This document shows positions 9,463 to 18,445 of a stretch of 64,000 nucleotides of DNA, one piece after another. The number at the start of each line of letters is the position of its first letter. Within the stretch, counting starts at the first letter, position 1. Source of the DNA: Grimontia celer (GTDB lineage: Bacteria > Pseudomonadota > Gammaproteobacteria > Enterobacterales > Vibrionaceae); NCBI RefSeq assembly GCF_900055185.1, contig NZ_FIZX01000009.1, positions 1-64,000 on the forward strand, read 5' to 3'. The notes below the pieces were generated by a model. The model did no database searches and was not told where the DNA came from. It saw only the letters and a program-made list of their open reading frames with translations. Position numbers and translations under genes: made by a program.

Positions 9463-10407
9463 TTGAGCAACTCATTGAAAATCGTATTTGCCGGTACGCC
9501 GGATTTCGCCGCCCGTCATCTGGCGGCGTTGTTGTCTTCGCACCATGAGGTGGTAGCGGTTTATACCCAGCCTGACCGTCCGGCGGGCCGTGGTAAGAAA
9601 TTGACTGCCAGCCCAGTCAAACTGCTGGCACAGGAACACAATATTTCTGTTTATCAGCCAGCGAGTCTGAAAGCCGAAGACGCTCAACAAGAGCTAGCTG
9701 CCATTGGTGCAGACATCATGGTCGTAGTGGCTTATGGCCTGCTGCTGCCTAAGGTGGTGCTCGATACTCCTCGCCTCGGCTGTATCAATGTTCACGGTTC
9801 TATCCTGCCTCGCTGGCGTGGCGCTGCACCTATCCAACGCTCAATCTGGGCGGGCGATGCAGAGACGGGTGTCACCATCATGCAGATGGATGAAGGTCTG
9901 GATACTGGCGATATGCTGAAAATCGCAACCCTGAACATCGACGCCAAAGAAACCAGTGCCACGCTTTATGAAAGATTGGCGGAAATGGGCCCTGAAGCCT
10001 TGGTGGAATGTCTGGGTGATATTGCTTCTGGCAAAGCCGTTGCTGAAAAGCAGGACGATGAGCTTGCCAACTACGCGAAAAAGCTCAGCAAAGAAGAAGC
10101 ACAAATCGACTGGACCATGAGCGCCGACGCGATTGAGCGTTGCATCCGTGCCTTTAATCCGTGGCCGATGAGTCACTTCTCTGTGGCGAACAACAACATC
10201 AAAGTCTGGGATGCCGAAGTCGAATCAGAAGACAGCGGCAAGGCACCGGGCACCATTTTGTCCGCCGACAAGAAAGGTATCCGAGTGGCAACCGGAGAAG
10301 GCGTTTTACGCCTGACATCCATCCAGCCACCGGGCAAAAAAGCCATGAGCGCGGCAGACATTCTGAACTCCCGCCGCGACTGGTTTGAACCTGGCACCCA
10401 ACTGTAA
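9463..10407 (+). CDS. fmt: Methionyl-tRNA formyltransferase
   Basis: 314 residues. Formylates initiator Met-tRNA with 10-formyl-THF. Starts at TTG 9463, with GAGG six bases upstream; no alternative ATG fits the N terminus [15 protein letters not shown]. Active-site blocks are present: [18 protein letters not shown] (Asn, His), [13 protein letters not shown]-like [14 protein letters not shown] (Asp), and the C-terminal tRNA-binding domain from about 205. Operon with def; followed by a strong terminator. Confidence 0.98.
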   Translation: MSNSLKIVFAGTPDFAARHLAALLSSHHEVVAVYTQPDRPAGRGKKLTASPVKLLAQEHNISVYQPASLKAEDAQQELAAIGADIMVVVAYGLLLPKVVLDTPRLGCINVHGSILPRWRGAAPIQRSIWAGDAETGVTIMQMDEGLDTGDMLKIATLNIDAKETSATLYERLAEMGPEALVECLGDIASGKAVAEKQDDELANYAKKLSKEEAQIDWTMSADAIERCIRAFNPWPMSHFSVANNNIKVWDAEVESEDSGKAPGTILSADKKGIRVATGEGVLRLTSIQPPGKKAMSAADILNSRRDWFEPGTQL

Positions 10408-10411
10408 TTGA

Positions 10412-10437
10412 GAAGGCCAGCTTGCTGGCCTTTTTTA
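10412..10437 (+). terminator. Terminator after fmt
   Basis: Stem AAGGCCAG/CTGGCCTT with loop CTTG and a run of six T. Separates def-fmt from rsmB. Confidence 0.85.
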
Positions 10438-10476
10438 GTGGCTCGCATTCACGTGAGCAAACACTGAGGTATATTC

Positions 10477-11754
10477 ATGAACGTTAGAGCTGTCGCTGCG
10501 CAGGTTATTTATCAGGTTGTCGACCAAGGACAATCCCTGTCAGCCGCCCTGCCGCCTGCCCAACAAAAAGTGGCTCCGCGCGATGGCGCCCTGCTGCAGG
10601 AGATCTGCTACGGCGTGCTGCGCTGGTTGCCGCGTCTCGAATCCATCACTCAATCTCTGATGGACAAGCCACTTAAAGGCAAGCAACGCGTTTTTCATCA
10701 TTTGATTTTGGTCGGCCTATACCAGCTCAACTACATGCGCATTCCAGCCCACGCGGCGGTTGCTGAAACCGTGAATGCCACCAAGGTACTGAAAAAGCCT
10801 CAACTCCGCGGCCTTATCAATGCCGTGCTACGTAATTACCAACGCAATCAGGAAGCTTTAGATGCCGCCGCTGTCGCGCACGACGCGGGTAAGTACGGCC
10901 ATCCTGGCTGGTTGTTGAAACTGCTACAAAAAGCTTACCCAACTGAGTGGGAGCAGGTGGTTGAAGCCAACCATGAAAAGGCACCAATGTGGCTGCGTGT
11001 AAACCGCACCCATCAAACCCGCGATGCTTACAAGACGCTTTTGGATGAAACAGGCATTGAGACTGCTATCCATCCTGAAGCGGAAGATGCACTGAAACTG
11101 GCGACACCTTGTGATGTCACTGCCCTTCCTGGCTTTTCAGAAGGCTGGGTATCGGTGCAGGACGCTGCTGCGCAGCTGTCGGTTGATTACCTCAAGCCTC
11201 AAACTGGCGAGCTCATTCTTGATTGCTGCGCAGCGCCGGGCGGAAAAACCTGTCATATCCTCGAGCATGAACCAACCGCAAAGGTCGTAGCAATGGATGT
11301 GGATGCAACCCGTCTTACCCGTGTGGAAGAAAACCTCAAACGCCTGAAGCTCGACGCGCAGGTGATTTGTGGTGACGCCCGCACTCCAGGCGAGTGGTGG
11401 CAGGGTGAGCAGTTTGATCGTATTCTGCTCGACGCACCATGTTCAGCAACGGGTGTTATTCGCCGCCATCCGGATATCAAGTGGCTTCGCCGTGCTGACG
11501 ACATTGAACAATTAGTGTCGCTGCAGTCTGAAATCCTTGATGCCATGTGGGCGCAGCTGAAATCTGGTGGTACGCTGGTTTATGCGACCTGCTCGATCAC
11601 CCCGCAGGAAAACGCAGAGCAGGTAAAAGCCTTTCTGACGCGTACATCCGATGCAGCACTGGAAACAGGTACAACGGAACAGCCAGGCAGACAAATTCTG
11701 CCTGGTCAGGAAAACATGGATGGGTTCTATTACGCTGTTATCAAAAAAGCATAA
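10477..11754 (+). CDS. rsmB: 16S rRNA m5C967 methyltransferase RsmB (Sun)
   Basis: 425 residues. The N-terminal NusB-like RNA-binding domain (about 1-140) is followed by an SAM-dependent RNA m5C methyltransferase domain. SAM motif is [16 protein letters not shown] (about 248), the first catalytic cysteine lies in [18 protein letters not shown], the second in [11 protein letters not shown]. The protein methylates C967 of 16S rRNA. As in E. coli it follows fmt and precedes trkA. Confidence 0.97.
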   Translation: MNVRAVAAQVIYQVVDQGQSLSAALPPAQQKVAPRDGALLQEICYGVLRWLPRLESITQSLMDKPLKGKQRVFHHLILVGLYQLNYMRIPAHAAVAETVNATKVLKKPQLRGLINAVLRNYQRNQEALDAAAVAHDAGKYGHPGWLLKLLQKAYPTEWEQVVEANHEKAPMWLRVNRTHQTRDAYKTLLDETGIETAIHPEAEDALKLATPCDVTALPGFSEGWVSVQDAAAQLSVDYLKPQTGELILDCCAAPGGKTCHILEHEPTAKVVAMDVDATRLTRVEENLKRLKLDAQVICGDARTPGEWWQGEQFDRILLDAPCSATGVIRRHPDIKWLRRADDIEQLVSLQSEILDAMWAQLKSGGTLVYATCSITPQENAEQVKAFLTRTSDAALETGTTEQPGRQILPGQENMDGFYYAVIKKA

Positions 11755-11763
11755 TAGAGTCAG

Positions 11764-11787
11764 CGCGGGCAGCAGCAACTGCCCGCG
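11764..11787 (+). other. Strong hairpin between rsmB and trkA without a T tract
   Basis: Perfect nine-base stem CGCGGGCAG/CTGCCCGCG with a six-base loop, then ATAACAATAAAAATTG. With no T run it is not a classical terminator. It could stabilise mRNA ends or limit read-through into trkA. Confidence 0.6.
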
Positions 11788-11825
11788 ATAACAATAAAAA
11801 TTGAACCGAGGTTCACGCAGACGTT

Positions 11826-13202
11826 ATGAAAATCATCATCTTGGGGGCTGGACAGGTCGGTGGCACACTGGCTGAAAATCTGGTGGGCGAAAACAACGAC
11901 ATCACCATTGTAGACAAAGACCCCGAGCGACTCAGAGAGCTGCAGGACAAATATGATCTTCGTGTGGTACAAGGCTACGCCAGCCATCCCACCACACTGC
12001 TAGAAGCAGGTGCACAGGATGCCGACATGCTGGTCGCGGTCACCAACTCCGACGAAACCAACATGATCGCCTGTCAGGTCGCTTTCACGCTCTACAACAC
12101 GCCAAACCGCGTTGCCCGTATCCGAAGCCCGGAATATCTCGCCACCAAAGACCAATTGTTCCAGACCGATGCTTGTCCCGTCGATCACCTGATTGCACCG
12201 GAAGAGCTGGTCACTCAGTACATTCAGCGCCTGATTGAATACCCGGGTGCACTGCAGGTGGTGAACTTTGCCGATAACAGAGTCGGCCTGGTTGCGGTCA
12301 AAGCGTATTACGGTGGTCCACTGGTAGGTAATGCGCTGTCTGCACTTCGCGAGCACATGCCCCATGTAGATACCCGTGTAGCTGCTATTTTCCGTCGTGA
12401 CCGCCCTATCCGTCCGCAAGGCACGACCATTATCGAAGCGGACGATGAAGTCTTTTTCGTGGCAGCAAGTAACCACATCCGCTCGGTGATGAGTGAGCTT
12501 CAGCGCCTTGAAAAACCTTACAAGCGCATCATGATTGTCGGTGGTGGTAACATCGGTGCAGGTCTCGCGCGAAGCCTTGAGCGCTCCTACAGCGTGAAGC
12601 TGATTGAACGCAACCCGCGACGCGCAGAGCAGCTTTCGGAAATTCTCGAGAACACCATCGTCTTCTGTGGTGATGCTGCAGATCAGGAACTTCTGAGCGA
12701 AGAGCATATCGACCAGATTGACGTGTTCATTGCGGTCACCAACGAAGATGAATCCAACATCATGTCAGCCATGCTGGCCAAGCGCCTTGGCGCTAAAAAA
12801 GTGATGGTGTTGATTCAACGCGGTGCTTACGTGGACTTGGTACAGGGCGGTGCGATTGATGTGGCGATATCGCCGCAGCAAGCCACCATTTCAGCACTGC
12901 TTACCCACGTGCGTAAAGCCGACATCGTGAACGTGTCGTCGCTTCGCCGCGGCGCGGCAGAAGCGATTGAAGCCATCGCCCACGGTGATTCCAACACCTC
13001 CAAAGTGGTGGGACGTGCTATTGGCGACATCAAACTGCCGCCGGGTACGACCATTGGTGCGATCGTAAGGGAAGAGGAAGTCCTGATCGCACACGATAAA
13101 ACCGTTATTCAGCAGGACGATCACGTAGTGATGTTCCTGGTGGATAAGAAGTATATTCCGGACGTGGAAAGGCTGTTCCAGCCAAGTCCATTCTTCCTCT
13201 AA
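11826..13202 (+). CDS. trkA: Trk potassium system NAD-binding subunit TrkA
   Basis: 458 residues, full length, with two RCK units. Two NAD-binding folds are visible: [17 protein letters not shown] at residue 1 and [18 protein letters not shown] near 235. Each is followed by a TrkA-C domain (the second around [11 protein letters not shown]). It forms the cytoplasmic gating ring for TrkH and controls K+ uptake. trkH follows after 21 bases, so the channel and its regulator share an operon, unlike E. coli where they are apart. Confidence 0.97.
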   Translation: MKIIILGAGQVGGTLAENLVGENNDITIVDKDPERLRELQDKYDLRVVQGYASHPTTLLEAGAQDADMLVAVTNSDETNMIACQVAFTLYNTPNRVARIRSPEYLATKDQLFQTDACPVDHLIAPEELVTQYIQRLIEYPGALQVVNFADNRVGLVAVKAYYGGPLVGNALSALREHMPHVDTRVAAIFRRDRPIRPQGTTIIEADDEVFFVAASNHIRSVMSELQRLEKPYKRIMIVGGGNIGAGLARSLERSYSVKLIERNPRRAEQLSEILENTIVFCGDAADQELLSEEHIDQIDVFIAVTNEDESNIMSAMLAKRLGAKKVMVLIQRGAYVDLVQGGAIDVAISPQQATISALLTHVRKADIVNVSSLRRGAAEAIEAIAHGDSNTSKVVGRAIGDIKLPPGTTIGAIVREEEVLIAHDKTVIQQDDHVVMFLVDKKYIPDVERLFQPSPFFL

Positions 13203-13223
13203 AGACAAAACGCATCACAGTGT

Positions 13224-14669
13224 ATGGTTAACTTCAAACCGGTACTGTTCGTCATAGGGCTGGTCTTATCCAAGATCGCCCTATTTATGTATGTACCCAC
13301 CCTTACTGCCTTTTTCACCGGTACCGCCGGTTTTCTCGACTTTGGCCTTGCGGTCATCATTACCCACGTCGCCGCATTTGCTTGTCTGACACTCGGTAAA
13401 ACCGAGGATTTCCGTCTCAACGCCCGCGACATGTTTGTTATCACCACCATGGTGTGGCTAATTGCCAGTGCTTTCGCTGCCCTGCCGTTTGTCTTCATCA
13501 ACCACATCAGTTTTACTGACGCCTACTTTGAGACCATGTCCGGTATTACCACCACAGGCTCTACGGTGCTGAGTGGTCTTGATAATATGGCACCATCGAT
13601 TCTGCTTTGGCGCTCCATCTTACAATGGCTCGGTGGCGTAGGGTTTATCGTGATGGGCGTAGCCATCCTGCCTTTTTTGAATGTCGGTGGTATGCGTCTG
13701 TTCCAGACCGAGTCTTCCGACTGGTCAGCGAAATCCAGCCCACGCACCAAGAACGTCGCTATCAGCATCATGAAGGTTTATGTCTCGCTGTCCGCACTAT
13801 GTTTTGTCGCCTACTGGCTAACGGGCATGACAGCATTTGAAGCAGTGAACCACGCCATGACGACGCTATCGACAGGTGGTTATTCCACGTCAGATAGTTC
13901 AATGAACCACTTCAGTCATGCCGCGCATTGGGTCGCCACCTTGTTTATGTTCGCCGGCGGCCTGCCGTTTCTTTTGATGATTAATGCGCTACGCCGACGC
14001 GAGCCGAGCATGTTGGTGAACGATGCGCAGGTTCGAGGGTTTACTTACCTAGTGCTGGCAACGGCGCTGATGGTGTCACTCTGGCTCGTACTCACCAAAG
14101 ACTATGCGGTGATGGATGCCATCCGAGTATCGCTGTTTAACATCATCTCAGTGGTGACAACAACAGGATTTGGATTGGATGATTTCACCGCCTGGGGGCC
14201 TTTCGCGTCGGTGATTTTTGCTTTTATGTTGCTGGTGGGAGGATGCTCAGGTTCTACCGCAGGCGGCGCGAAAATTTTCCGTTTTCAAATTGCGTTGGCT
14301 TTGCTGAAAAAACAGATTCAGCAATTGGTGCACCCTTCGGGCGTCTTCATCCAGCGCTACAACGGCCGCCCGGTCAACGAAGACATTGTTCGCTCAGTAG
14401 TGGCGTTTGCGATCACCTACATCATGACGATTCTGGCTGTCGCCATGATACTCGCCGCCACCGGACTTGATGGTATCACCAGTCTAACAGGGGCAATGAC
14501 TGCAGTTGCTAACGTGGGACCAGGCATGGGTACCATGATTGGACCAACAGGGAATTTCGCCGGATTATCTGATACTGCTAAGTGGGCGCTCAGTATTGGT
14601 ATGTTGATGGGACGATTGGAAATTCTGACTGTGCTGGTTTTACTGTTTCCGGTTTTCTGGCGCGATTGA
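13224..14669 (+). CDS. trkH: Trk potassium transporter membrane subunit TrkH
   Basis: 481 residues, integral inner-membrane protein with the four-fold M1-P-M2 repeat of the SKT family. Selectivity-filter segments are visible: SGITTTGSTVL, TTLSTGGYST, SVVTTTGFGLDD and TAVANVGPGMG, each with the required glycine. Works with TrkA in K+ uptake. The TGA stop lies in the loop of a perfect hairpin. Confidence 0.96.
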   Translation: MVNFKPVLFVIGLVLSKIALFMYVPTLTAFFTGTAGFLDFGLAVIITHVAAFACLTLGKTEDFRLNARDMFVITTMVWLIASAFAALPFVFINHISFTDAYFETMSGITTTGSTVLSGLDNMAPSILLWRSILQWLGGVGFIVMGVAILPFLNVGGMRLFQTESSDWSAKSSPRTKNVAISIMKVYVSLSALCFVAYWLTGMTAFEAVNHAMTTLSTGGYSTSDSSMNHFSHAAHWVATLFMFAGGLPFLLMINALRRREPSMLVNDAQVRGFTYLVLATALMVSLWLVLTKDYAVMDAIRVSLFNIISVVTTTGFGLDDFTAWGPFASVIFAFMLLVGGCSGSTAGGAKIFRFQIALALLKKQIQQLVHPSGVFIQRYNGRPVNEDIVRSVVAFAITYIMTILAVAMILAATGLDGITSLTGAMTAVANVGPGMGTMIGPTGNFAGLSDTAKWALSIGMLMGRLEILTVLVLLFPVFWRD

Positions 14670-14678
14670 TCGCGCCAG
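14657..14678. other. Hairpin enclosing the trkH stop codon
   Basis: CTGGCGCGA (14657-14665), loop TTGA, TCGCGCCAG (14670-14678): a perfect nine-base stem. No T tract follows on either strand. It lies between convergent trkH and trhA, six bases before the trhA stop, and is probably a 3'-end structure for one or both transcripts. Confidence 0.6.
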
Positions 14679-14683
14679 CCAAA

Positions 14684-15331
14684 TCACACAGGTTGTACGT
14701 ACCAGTAAATAGCGAGGAAGTGCAGTACCGTGCCGCCCAGCACAAACAGGTGCCAGATAGCATGATTGTAGGGAATGCTTTGTTTCACGTAGAAAATCAC
14801 GCCCAGCGAATACACCAAACCACCCAAGCCCAACAATACCATACCGGCTGTCGGCATCACCTGCGCCAGCTGATAAACCACCACCAAGGACAACCACCCC
14901 ATCGCCAGATAGGTCGCCAGTGACAGAGATTTAAACCGGTAAACAAAGGCAATTTTCAGAATCACCCCGACCAGCGCAATCCCCCAAATCAACGCCATCA
15001 CCCAGTTTGCCAGCGGCGTTCTGAGGCTTATCAGCATAAACGGGGTATAGGTACCCGCGATGAGAAGATAAATGGCGCAGTGATCGAAGGTTTTGAGAGC
15101 GCGTTTCGCGCCAGCAAACGGGATAGCATGGTAAAGGGTGGATGCCAGATAAAGCAGGATGATACTACCACCATACACGCTGTAGCTGGCAATACTGAGC
15201 GCATCGGCATGTTCACCAATGGCTTTCACCAAAAGCATCACTAAAGCCACGATGCCAAAAATCACACCCAGGCCATGGCTAACACTGCTGGCTATCTCTT
15301 CTTTTACCGAATATGGAGCCGCTGTTGTCAT
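14684..15331 (-). CDS. trhA: TrhA/hemolysin III family membrane protein
   Basis: 215 residues with about seven membrane segments, a PAQR-like family. Closely resembles E. coli TrhA (YqfA): [75 protein letters not shown]. The conserved His and Asp residues could bind a metal. In E. coli it takes part in membrane lipid/energy homeostasis; the hemolysin name is historical and does not show toxin activity. Convergent with trkH. Confidence 0.9.
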   Translation of the reverse strand: MTTAAPYSVKEEIASSVSHGLGVIFGIVALVMLLVKAIGEHADALSIASYSVYGGSIILLYLASTLYHAIPFAGAKRALKTFDHCAIYLLIAGTYTPFMLISLRTPLANWVMALIWGIALVGVILKIAFVYRFKSLSLATYLAMGWLSLVVVYQLAQVMPTAGMVLLGLGGLVYSLGVIFYVKQSIPYNHAIWHLFVLGGTVLHFLAIYWYVQPV

Positions 15332-15413
15332 GCGACAGTATCCTTATTGATAACGCATTTGATGAGTTCAGCGGCGAGTATGACACATTTAAGCGTACAC
15401 GTGTAAGCTTAAA

Positions 15414-16202
15414 TTATTGCGAGATTTGAGCCAGCAATGTTTTGACTTCAGATGCCACTTCTTCTGGCCCGCCTGACAGGGTCAATTCACGTGAAAGCTT
15501 GTTAGCGCCTACAAAGCGACCCACTGCCGCCCCAATACCTTCACCCTGTCGGCCAAAAATCATCGCAAGGTGAAGCCCATCTTCCGGTCTGGTTGCCACC
15601 AGCGTCATTTCCCTGAACACAGATTGGGAAGGCTCTGAAACCGGTGCCCATTCAAACCGCTGTTCAAACGGCATTGACTGACGCTCTACCTCTTCGTTTT
15701 TCACCTTTTCGATGCGAAAGCCTGATTTCTCAAACGCGGTGAAAGCCGCATCCAGTTGGTTATCCGGTTTCACCGTCAACTCGGTTTTCGATGAGGTGTC
15801 TTTACCCATCGGAATATCGAGGTTCACTTCAAGCCAAATCTTGCCATCACCCATCGACAAGGGAGTATTCAGTGGAAGGGTCATTGCTGATTCAAAATGC
15901 GTAGATTTACCTGGTTCAGTGGTAAACGCATCCGGGAGAGCCCATTTAGCCAAAACATAAGATTTGCGACGACGTTGCTTCTTTCTACCTTGTTCGCCTT
16001 GAGCTCTTAGCTCTTCCCATCCCATGTAGTCGCAGCAAACCGACAGTTCAATCGCATCGACTGGTTGGCCAACATCACCGCCAGTGACGGTCACCAGCAC
16101 CTTGGTTTGTTCGCCCTGTATCAAGGTTGTGGAGTCCAGTTCGACGCTGACTTCTGCGCTTCCAAATCCCACTTTAGCCAACGTTTTTTTCAACCATCCC
16201 AT
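15414..16202 (-). CDS. Spo0M-like arrestin-fold protein
   Basis: 262 residues, SpoOM family. It starts MGWLKKTLAKVGFGSAEVS like Bacillus Spo0M. Two beta-sandwich domains are expected, with TTLIQGEQTKVLVTVTGGD and an internal very basic stretch GRKKQRRRK near residue 75. A C-terminal segment (SRELTLSGGPEEVASEVK) follows. There is no signal peptide or membrane helix. In Bacillus Spo0M influences sporulation and cell division; in non-sporulating gammaproteobacteria the role is not known. The gene is divergent from a diguanylate cyclase gene. Confidence 0.82.
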   Translation of the reverse strand: MGWLKKTLAKVGFGSAEVSVELDSTTLIQGEQTKVLVTVTGGDVGQPVDAIELSVCCDYMGWEELRAQGEQGRKKQRRRKSYVLAKWALPDAFTTEPGKSTHFESAMTLPLNTPLSMGDGKIWLEVNLDIPMGKDTSSKTELTVKPDNQLDAAFTAFEKSGFRIEKVKNEEVERQSMPFEQRFEWAPVSEPSQSVFREMTLVATRPEDGLHLAMIFGRQGEGIGAAVGRFVGANKLSRELTLSGGPEEVASEVKTLLAQISQ

Positions 16203-16363
16203 GTTTTTCAGTCCTTCTCGGTTTTGCGTATAGGCTGCTCTCGGATTTTAGACACAAAACAATTCCTATGCTGTCACAGCAACGCGCCAAATTCAGTCTA
16301 AGCTTAAAAGACTGGTAATCGATGGCGTTTTTGCCTCGAAAAATTACGGAGAATAAGCCAGCC

Positions 16364-17389
16364 ATGTCAAAAGAGATTTTTGCGCTAAGCTCTGGATATT
16401 TGAAGAAAGTTGTTCCCCTTCTGATGAAGTACCAGGTTCCCGCGACGCCACCTAATTACGCCCTCTGGTACACCTATGTGGCCAACGCTGATAACGAACT
16501 CTCAAAAAAAATAGATGAATCTATCAAAGAGACAGGCACGTTAAGCCCAACACTCAGCGAAGAGCTATACAACACACATGTTGCTGACGAGAAGGTCAAA
16601 GACGTCGATGAATTCCAACGCGGGCTCCAAGCCTTGGCATTGGAGATGGGTAACACCATGGAAGATACCCTCAAAGACACCGCCACTTTCCAAAACACGC
16701 TGGATAAAACATTTTCCCAGCTTGCACGGGTCGGGGAAGAAGCTTTGTCGATGGAAGAAACCGTTGCGGTGGTCAGAAAAGCCGTAAAAGGCTCCAATGA
16801 ACTCCGCCAATCCACCAACTTCTTCAAAAGCCAGTTAGCCGATGCGCAAAAAGAAATATCCCGACTGAAAGAAACACTTCAGCAGGCTAATGATGATGCT
16901 TTGCACGATGCACTGACCGGCATCTATAACCGCCGCGCCTTTGATACAGAGCTGGAAACATTGGCAGCCAAACCACCGCCGAAAGGTTTCAGTCTGTTGC
17001 TGTGCGATTTGGACCACTTCAAGAGTTTCAATGACACCTATGGTCACTTGATGGGCGATCAGGTATTGAAGCTCACTGCCAAGCGGTTGTCCGACTATTG
17101 TCGTGATGGCATCAACGCTTACCGTTATGGTGGGGAAGAGTTCGCTCTACTGGTGCCAAATCGCGCGCTAAGCGGCGGCTGTAGAGTCGCGGAAACCATC
17201 CGCGCTACCATCGACAAGCTGGCAATCAAGGACAAGAAAACCGGCAAGAAGCTTGATAACATCTCGGTCTCGATAGGCGTAGCGGAATATGAAAAGGGCG
17301 AAAGTATCCGTAACCTCATCAGTCGTGCCGACGCCCAATTATACGAGGCCAAAAACTTGGGTAGAAATCGTGTCATGCCCGTGACATAA
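16364..17389 (+). CDS. Diguanylate cyclase (cytosolic, C-terminal GGDEF)
   Basis: 341 residues from ATG 16364 (MSKEIFALSSGYLKK); a start at 16322 would add 14 residues but has no ribosome site. Residues about 1-150 are a helical sensory region without membrane segments. A coiled coil (about 150-180) leads to a GGDEF domain with LHDALTGIYNRRAFD, LLLCDLDHFKSFNDTYGH (metal Asp) and RYGGEEFALL. The active GGEEF is intact, so c-di-GMP synthesis is likely. At the inhibitory I-site (RxxD) the sequence reads RDGI, so product inhibition by that site should be lost. The signal is unknown. Confidence 0.9.
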   Translation: MSKEIFALSSGYLKKVVPLLMKYQVPATPPNYALWYTYVANADNELSKKIDESIKETGTLSPTLSEELYNTHVADEKVKDVDEFQRGLQALALEMGNTMEDTLKDTATFQNTLDKTFSQLARVGEEALSMEETVAVVRKAVKGSNELRQSTNFFKSQLADAQKEISRLKETLQQANDDALHDALTGIYNRRAFDTELETLAAKPPPKGFSLLLCDLDHFKSFNDTYGHLMGDQVLKLTAKRLSDYCRDGINAYRYGGEEFALLVPNRALSGGCRVAETIRATIDKLAIKDKKTGKKLDNISVSIGVAEYEKGESIRNLISRADAQLYEAKNLGRNRVMPVT

Positions 17390-17408
17390 GGGCGAGACAC
17401 TCACTGTA

Positions 17409-17437
17409 AAGGCGGGTTTACTCCGCCTTTTTTTCTG
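17409..17437 (+). terminator. Terminator after the diguanylate cyclase gene
   Basis: Stem AAAGGCGG/CCGCCTTT with loop GTTTACT and seven T. Confidence 0.85.
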
Positions 17438-17518
17438 CGCGAATTATTTTTATCACTGCTGCTTTTTTCGGCAATTTTTTCCTGTTATTATCCGCCCGAT
17501 TTCGCAATTCGCGAACCC

Positions 17519-17572
17519 CAGAGTGAGCACGCAGTAAGGCTAGCAGCCATTGGAATTCCTGACGTCACTCTG
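17519..17572 (+). ncRNA. Candidate structured RNA element upstream of a small ORF
   Basis: CAGAGTGA (17519-17526) pairs perfectly with TCACTCTG (17565-17572). Inside lie a small hairpin GGCT-AGC-AGCC (17538-17548) and the self-complementary GGAATTCC (17552-17559), so the whole could form a closed multi-branch fold. I do not recognise a known riboswitch consensus. The gap between the cyclase terminator (17437) and yihD (17899) otherwise holds only the small ORF at 17616. RNA nature and function are inference from base pairing alone. Confidence 0.35.
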
Positions 17573-17615
17573 TAAGAGAACCCCGTCATGGATGCGCAAC
17601 CAATGAGAACCTTAA

Positions 17616-17795
17616 ATGCGCCCTGTTACTGTTCGACCTGTACGTGTTACCCGCACTCCATCACGCATGCGTGCACATTTTTTTGCGCCAGTATTCAAAA
17701 GCAAAACCAACACGAATCTGAATGGCACTCCAGACCTGACTCTGGTGCGTCCAACACCTGTCGTGGTTGAAATGCCAGAAGGTGAAGCGGCTTAA
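17616..17795 (+). CDS. Possible 59-residue small protein, unrecognised
   Basis: Open frame ATG 17616 to TAA 17795 lying directly after an in-frame TAA, so 17616 is the only start. The product is basic and proline/arginine-rich at the N terminus (MRPVTVRPVRVTRTPSR) and ends EMPEGEAA. Codon choice (CTG, CGT, GAA, CCA) looks like the neighbours. The ribosome site is weak (GAGAA eight bases upstream). Not recognised as any family. It sits between a possible structured leader and yihD. It may be a real small gene or chance; an overlapping Cys-rich frame from 17588 is the competing reading. Confidence 0.35.
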   Translation: MRPVTVRPVRVTRTPSRMRAHFFAPVFKSKTNTNLNGTPDLTLVRPTPVVVEMPEGEAA

Positions 17796-17898
17796 TTGAC
17801 CCTTGCTGTGATTGGTCTGCCCGCCTGAATCTGGTACTGTAAGCAGATAAGTCACATAAAAAGTAAGGCCAAAATTCGGCCAGTTGGAGTCTTCAAAA

Positions 17899-18165
17899 AT
17901 GAAATGTCATCGCGTTAATGAACTTATCGAACTGCTTCATCCTGAGTGGCAGAAAGAGCCTGAACTGAACCTGCTTCAAATGATCAGTAAATTGGCAGAA
18001 GAAGCTGGATACGAGGGTAAGCTGGAAGATCTGACCGATGACGTGCTGATTTATCATCTGAAAATGCGTAACAGCCAAAAAGGTGAAATGATCCCAGGCT
18101 TGGCAAAAGACTGCGAAAACGACTTCAAAACCGCTATTTTGCGCGCGCGTGGCATTATCAGCTAA
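17899..18165 (+). CDS. yihD: YihD family protein (DUF1040)
   Basis: 88 residues from ATG 17899 ([18 protein letters not shown]), with GGAG ten bases upstream. Very close to E. coli YihD, with the conserved [13 protein letters not shown] and [13 protein letters not shown]. Small, soluble, helical; function not established. In E. coli it lies in yihD-srkA-dsbA; here ccoG is inserted between yihD and srkA, the usual Vibrionaceae order. Confidence 0.92.
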   Translation: MKCHRVNELIELLHPEWQKEPELNLLQMISKLAEEAGYEGKLEDLTDDVLIYHLKMRNSQKGEMIPGLAKDCENDFKTAILRARGIIS

Positions 18166-18187
18166 GAGTGCGCAATAAACCGGACAT

Positions 18188-18217
18188 AAAAGCGAAGCTA
18201 CAGGCTTCGCTTTTTTA
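18188..18217 (+). terminator. Terminator after yihD
   Basis: Stem AGCGAAGC/GCTTCGCT with loop TACAG and a T run. Confidence 0.85.
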
Positions 18218-18320
18218 TATTCAAAACAAAAGGCTGTTACACGTTAGTGGTGTGATTGTCCGGTTATTTTCCCACCATACGCACAGAATTCCTCTTTCCT
18301 CCTCAGATATAATCTGGCGA

Positions 18321-18351
18321 CTATCATTTAAGTTAGTGATAGATAGCTATC
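18321..18351. promoter_or_regulatory. Inverted repeats upstream of ccoG
   Basis: CTATCA (18321-18326) and TGATAG (18337-18342) form an interrupted palindrome, immediately joined to the perfect palindrome GATAGCTATC (18342-18351). They lie just after a TATAAT (18308-18313) that may be the ccoG -10. This could be an operator or a 5'-UTR structure. No match to FNR or ArcA consensus that I can defend. Confidence 0.35.
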
Positions 18352-18445
18352 AAAGTGTTGAGTGTTAATCGATGAAAGACACTGACAACGTATCAGTGTC
18401 AGCAATGTTCGGGTAATCCCGATTGACCCAAGGAATGCAGGTGTC

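Noticed and set aside
14684-15331. TrhA as a hemolysin
   Set aside because: The name is historical; the sequence is a PAQR-like membrane protein matching E. coli TrhA and carries no toxin feature.
15480-15495. CAATTCACGTGAAAGC in the Spo0M-like gene as a parS site
   Set aside because: The TTCACGTGAA core is present but the outer arms mismatch at four or more positions.
17588-17770. Cys-rich 60-residue frame overlapping the small ORF upstream of yihD
   Set aside because: The codons look less like the neighbours than those of the overlapping frame starting at 17616; at most one of the two is real.
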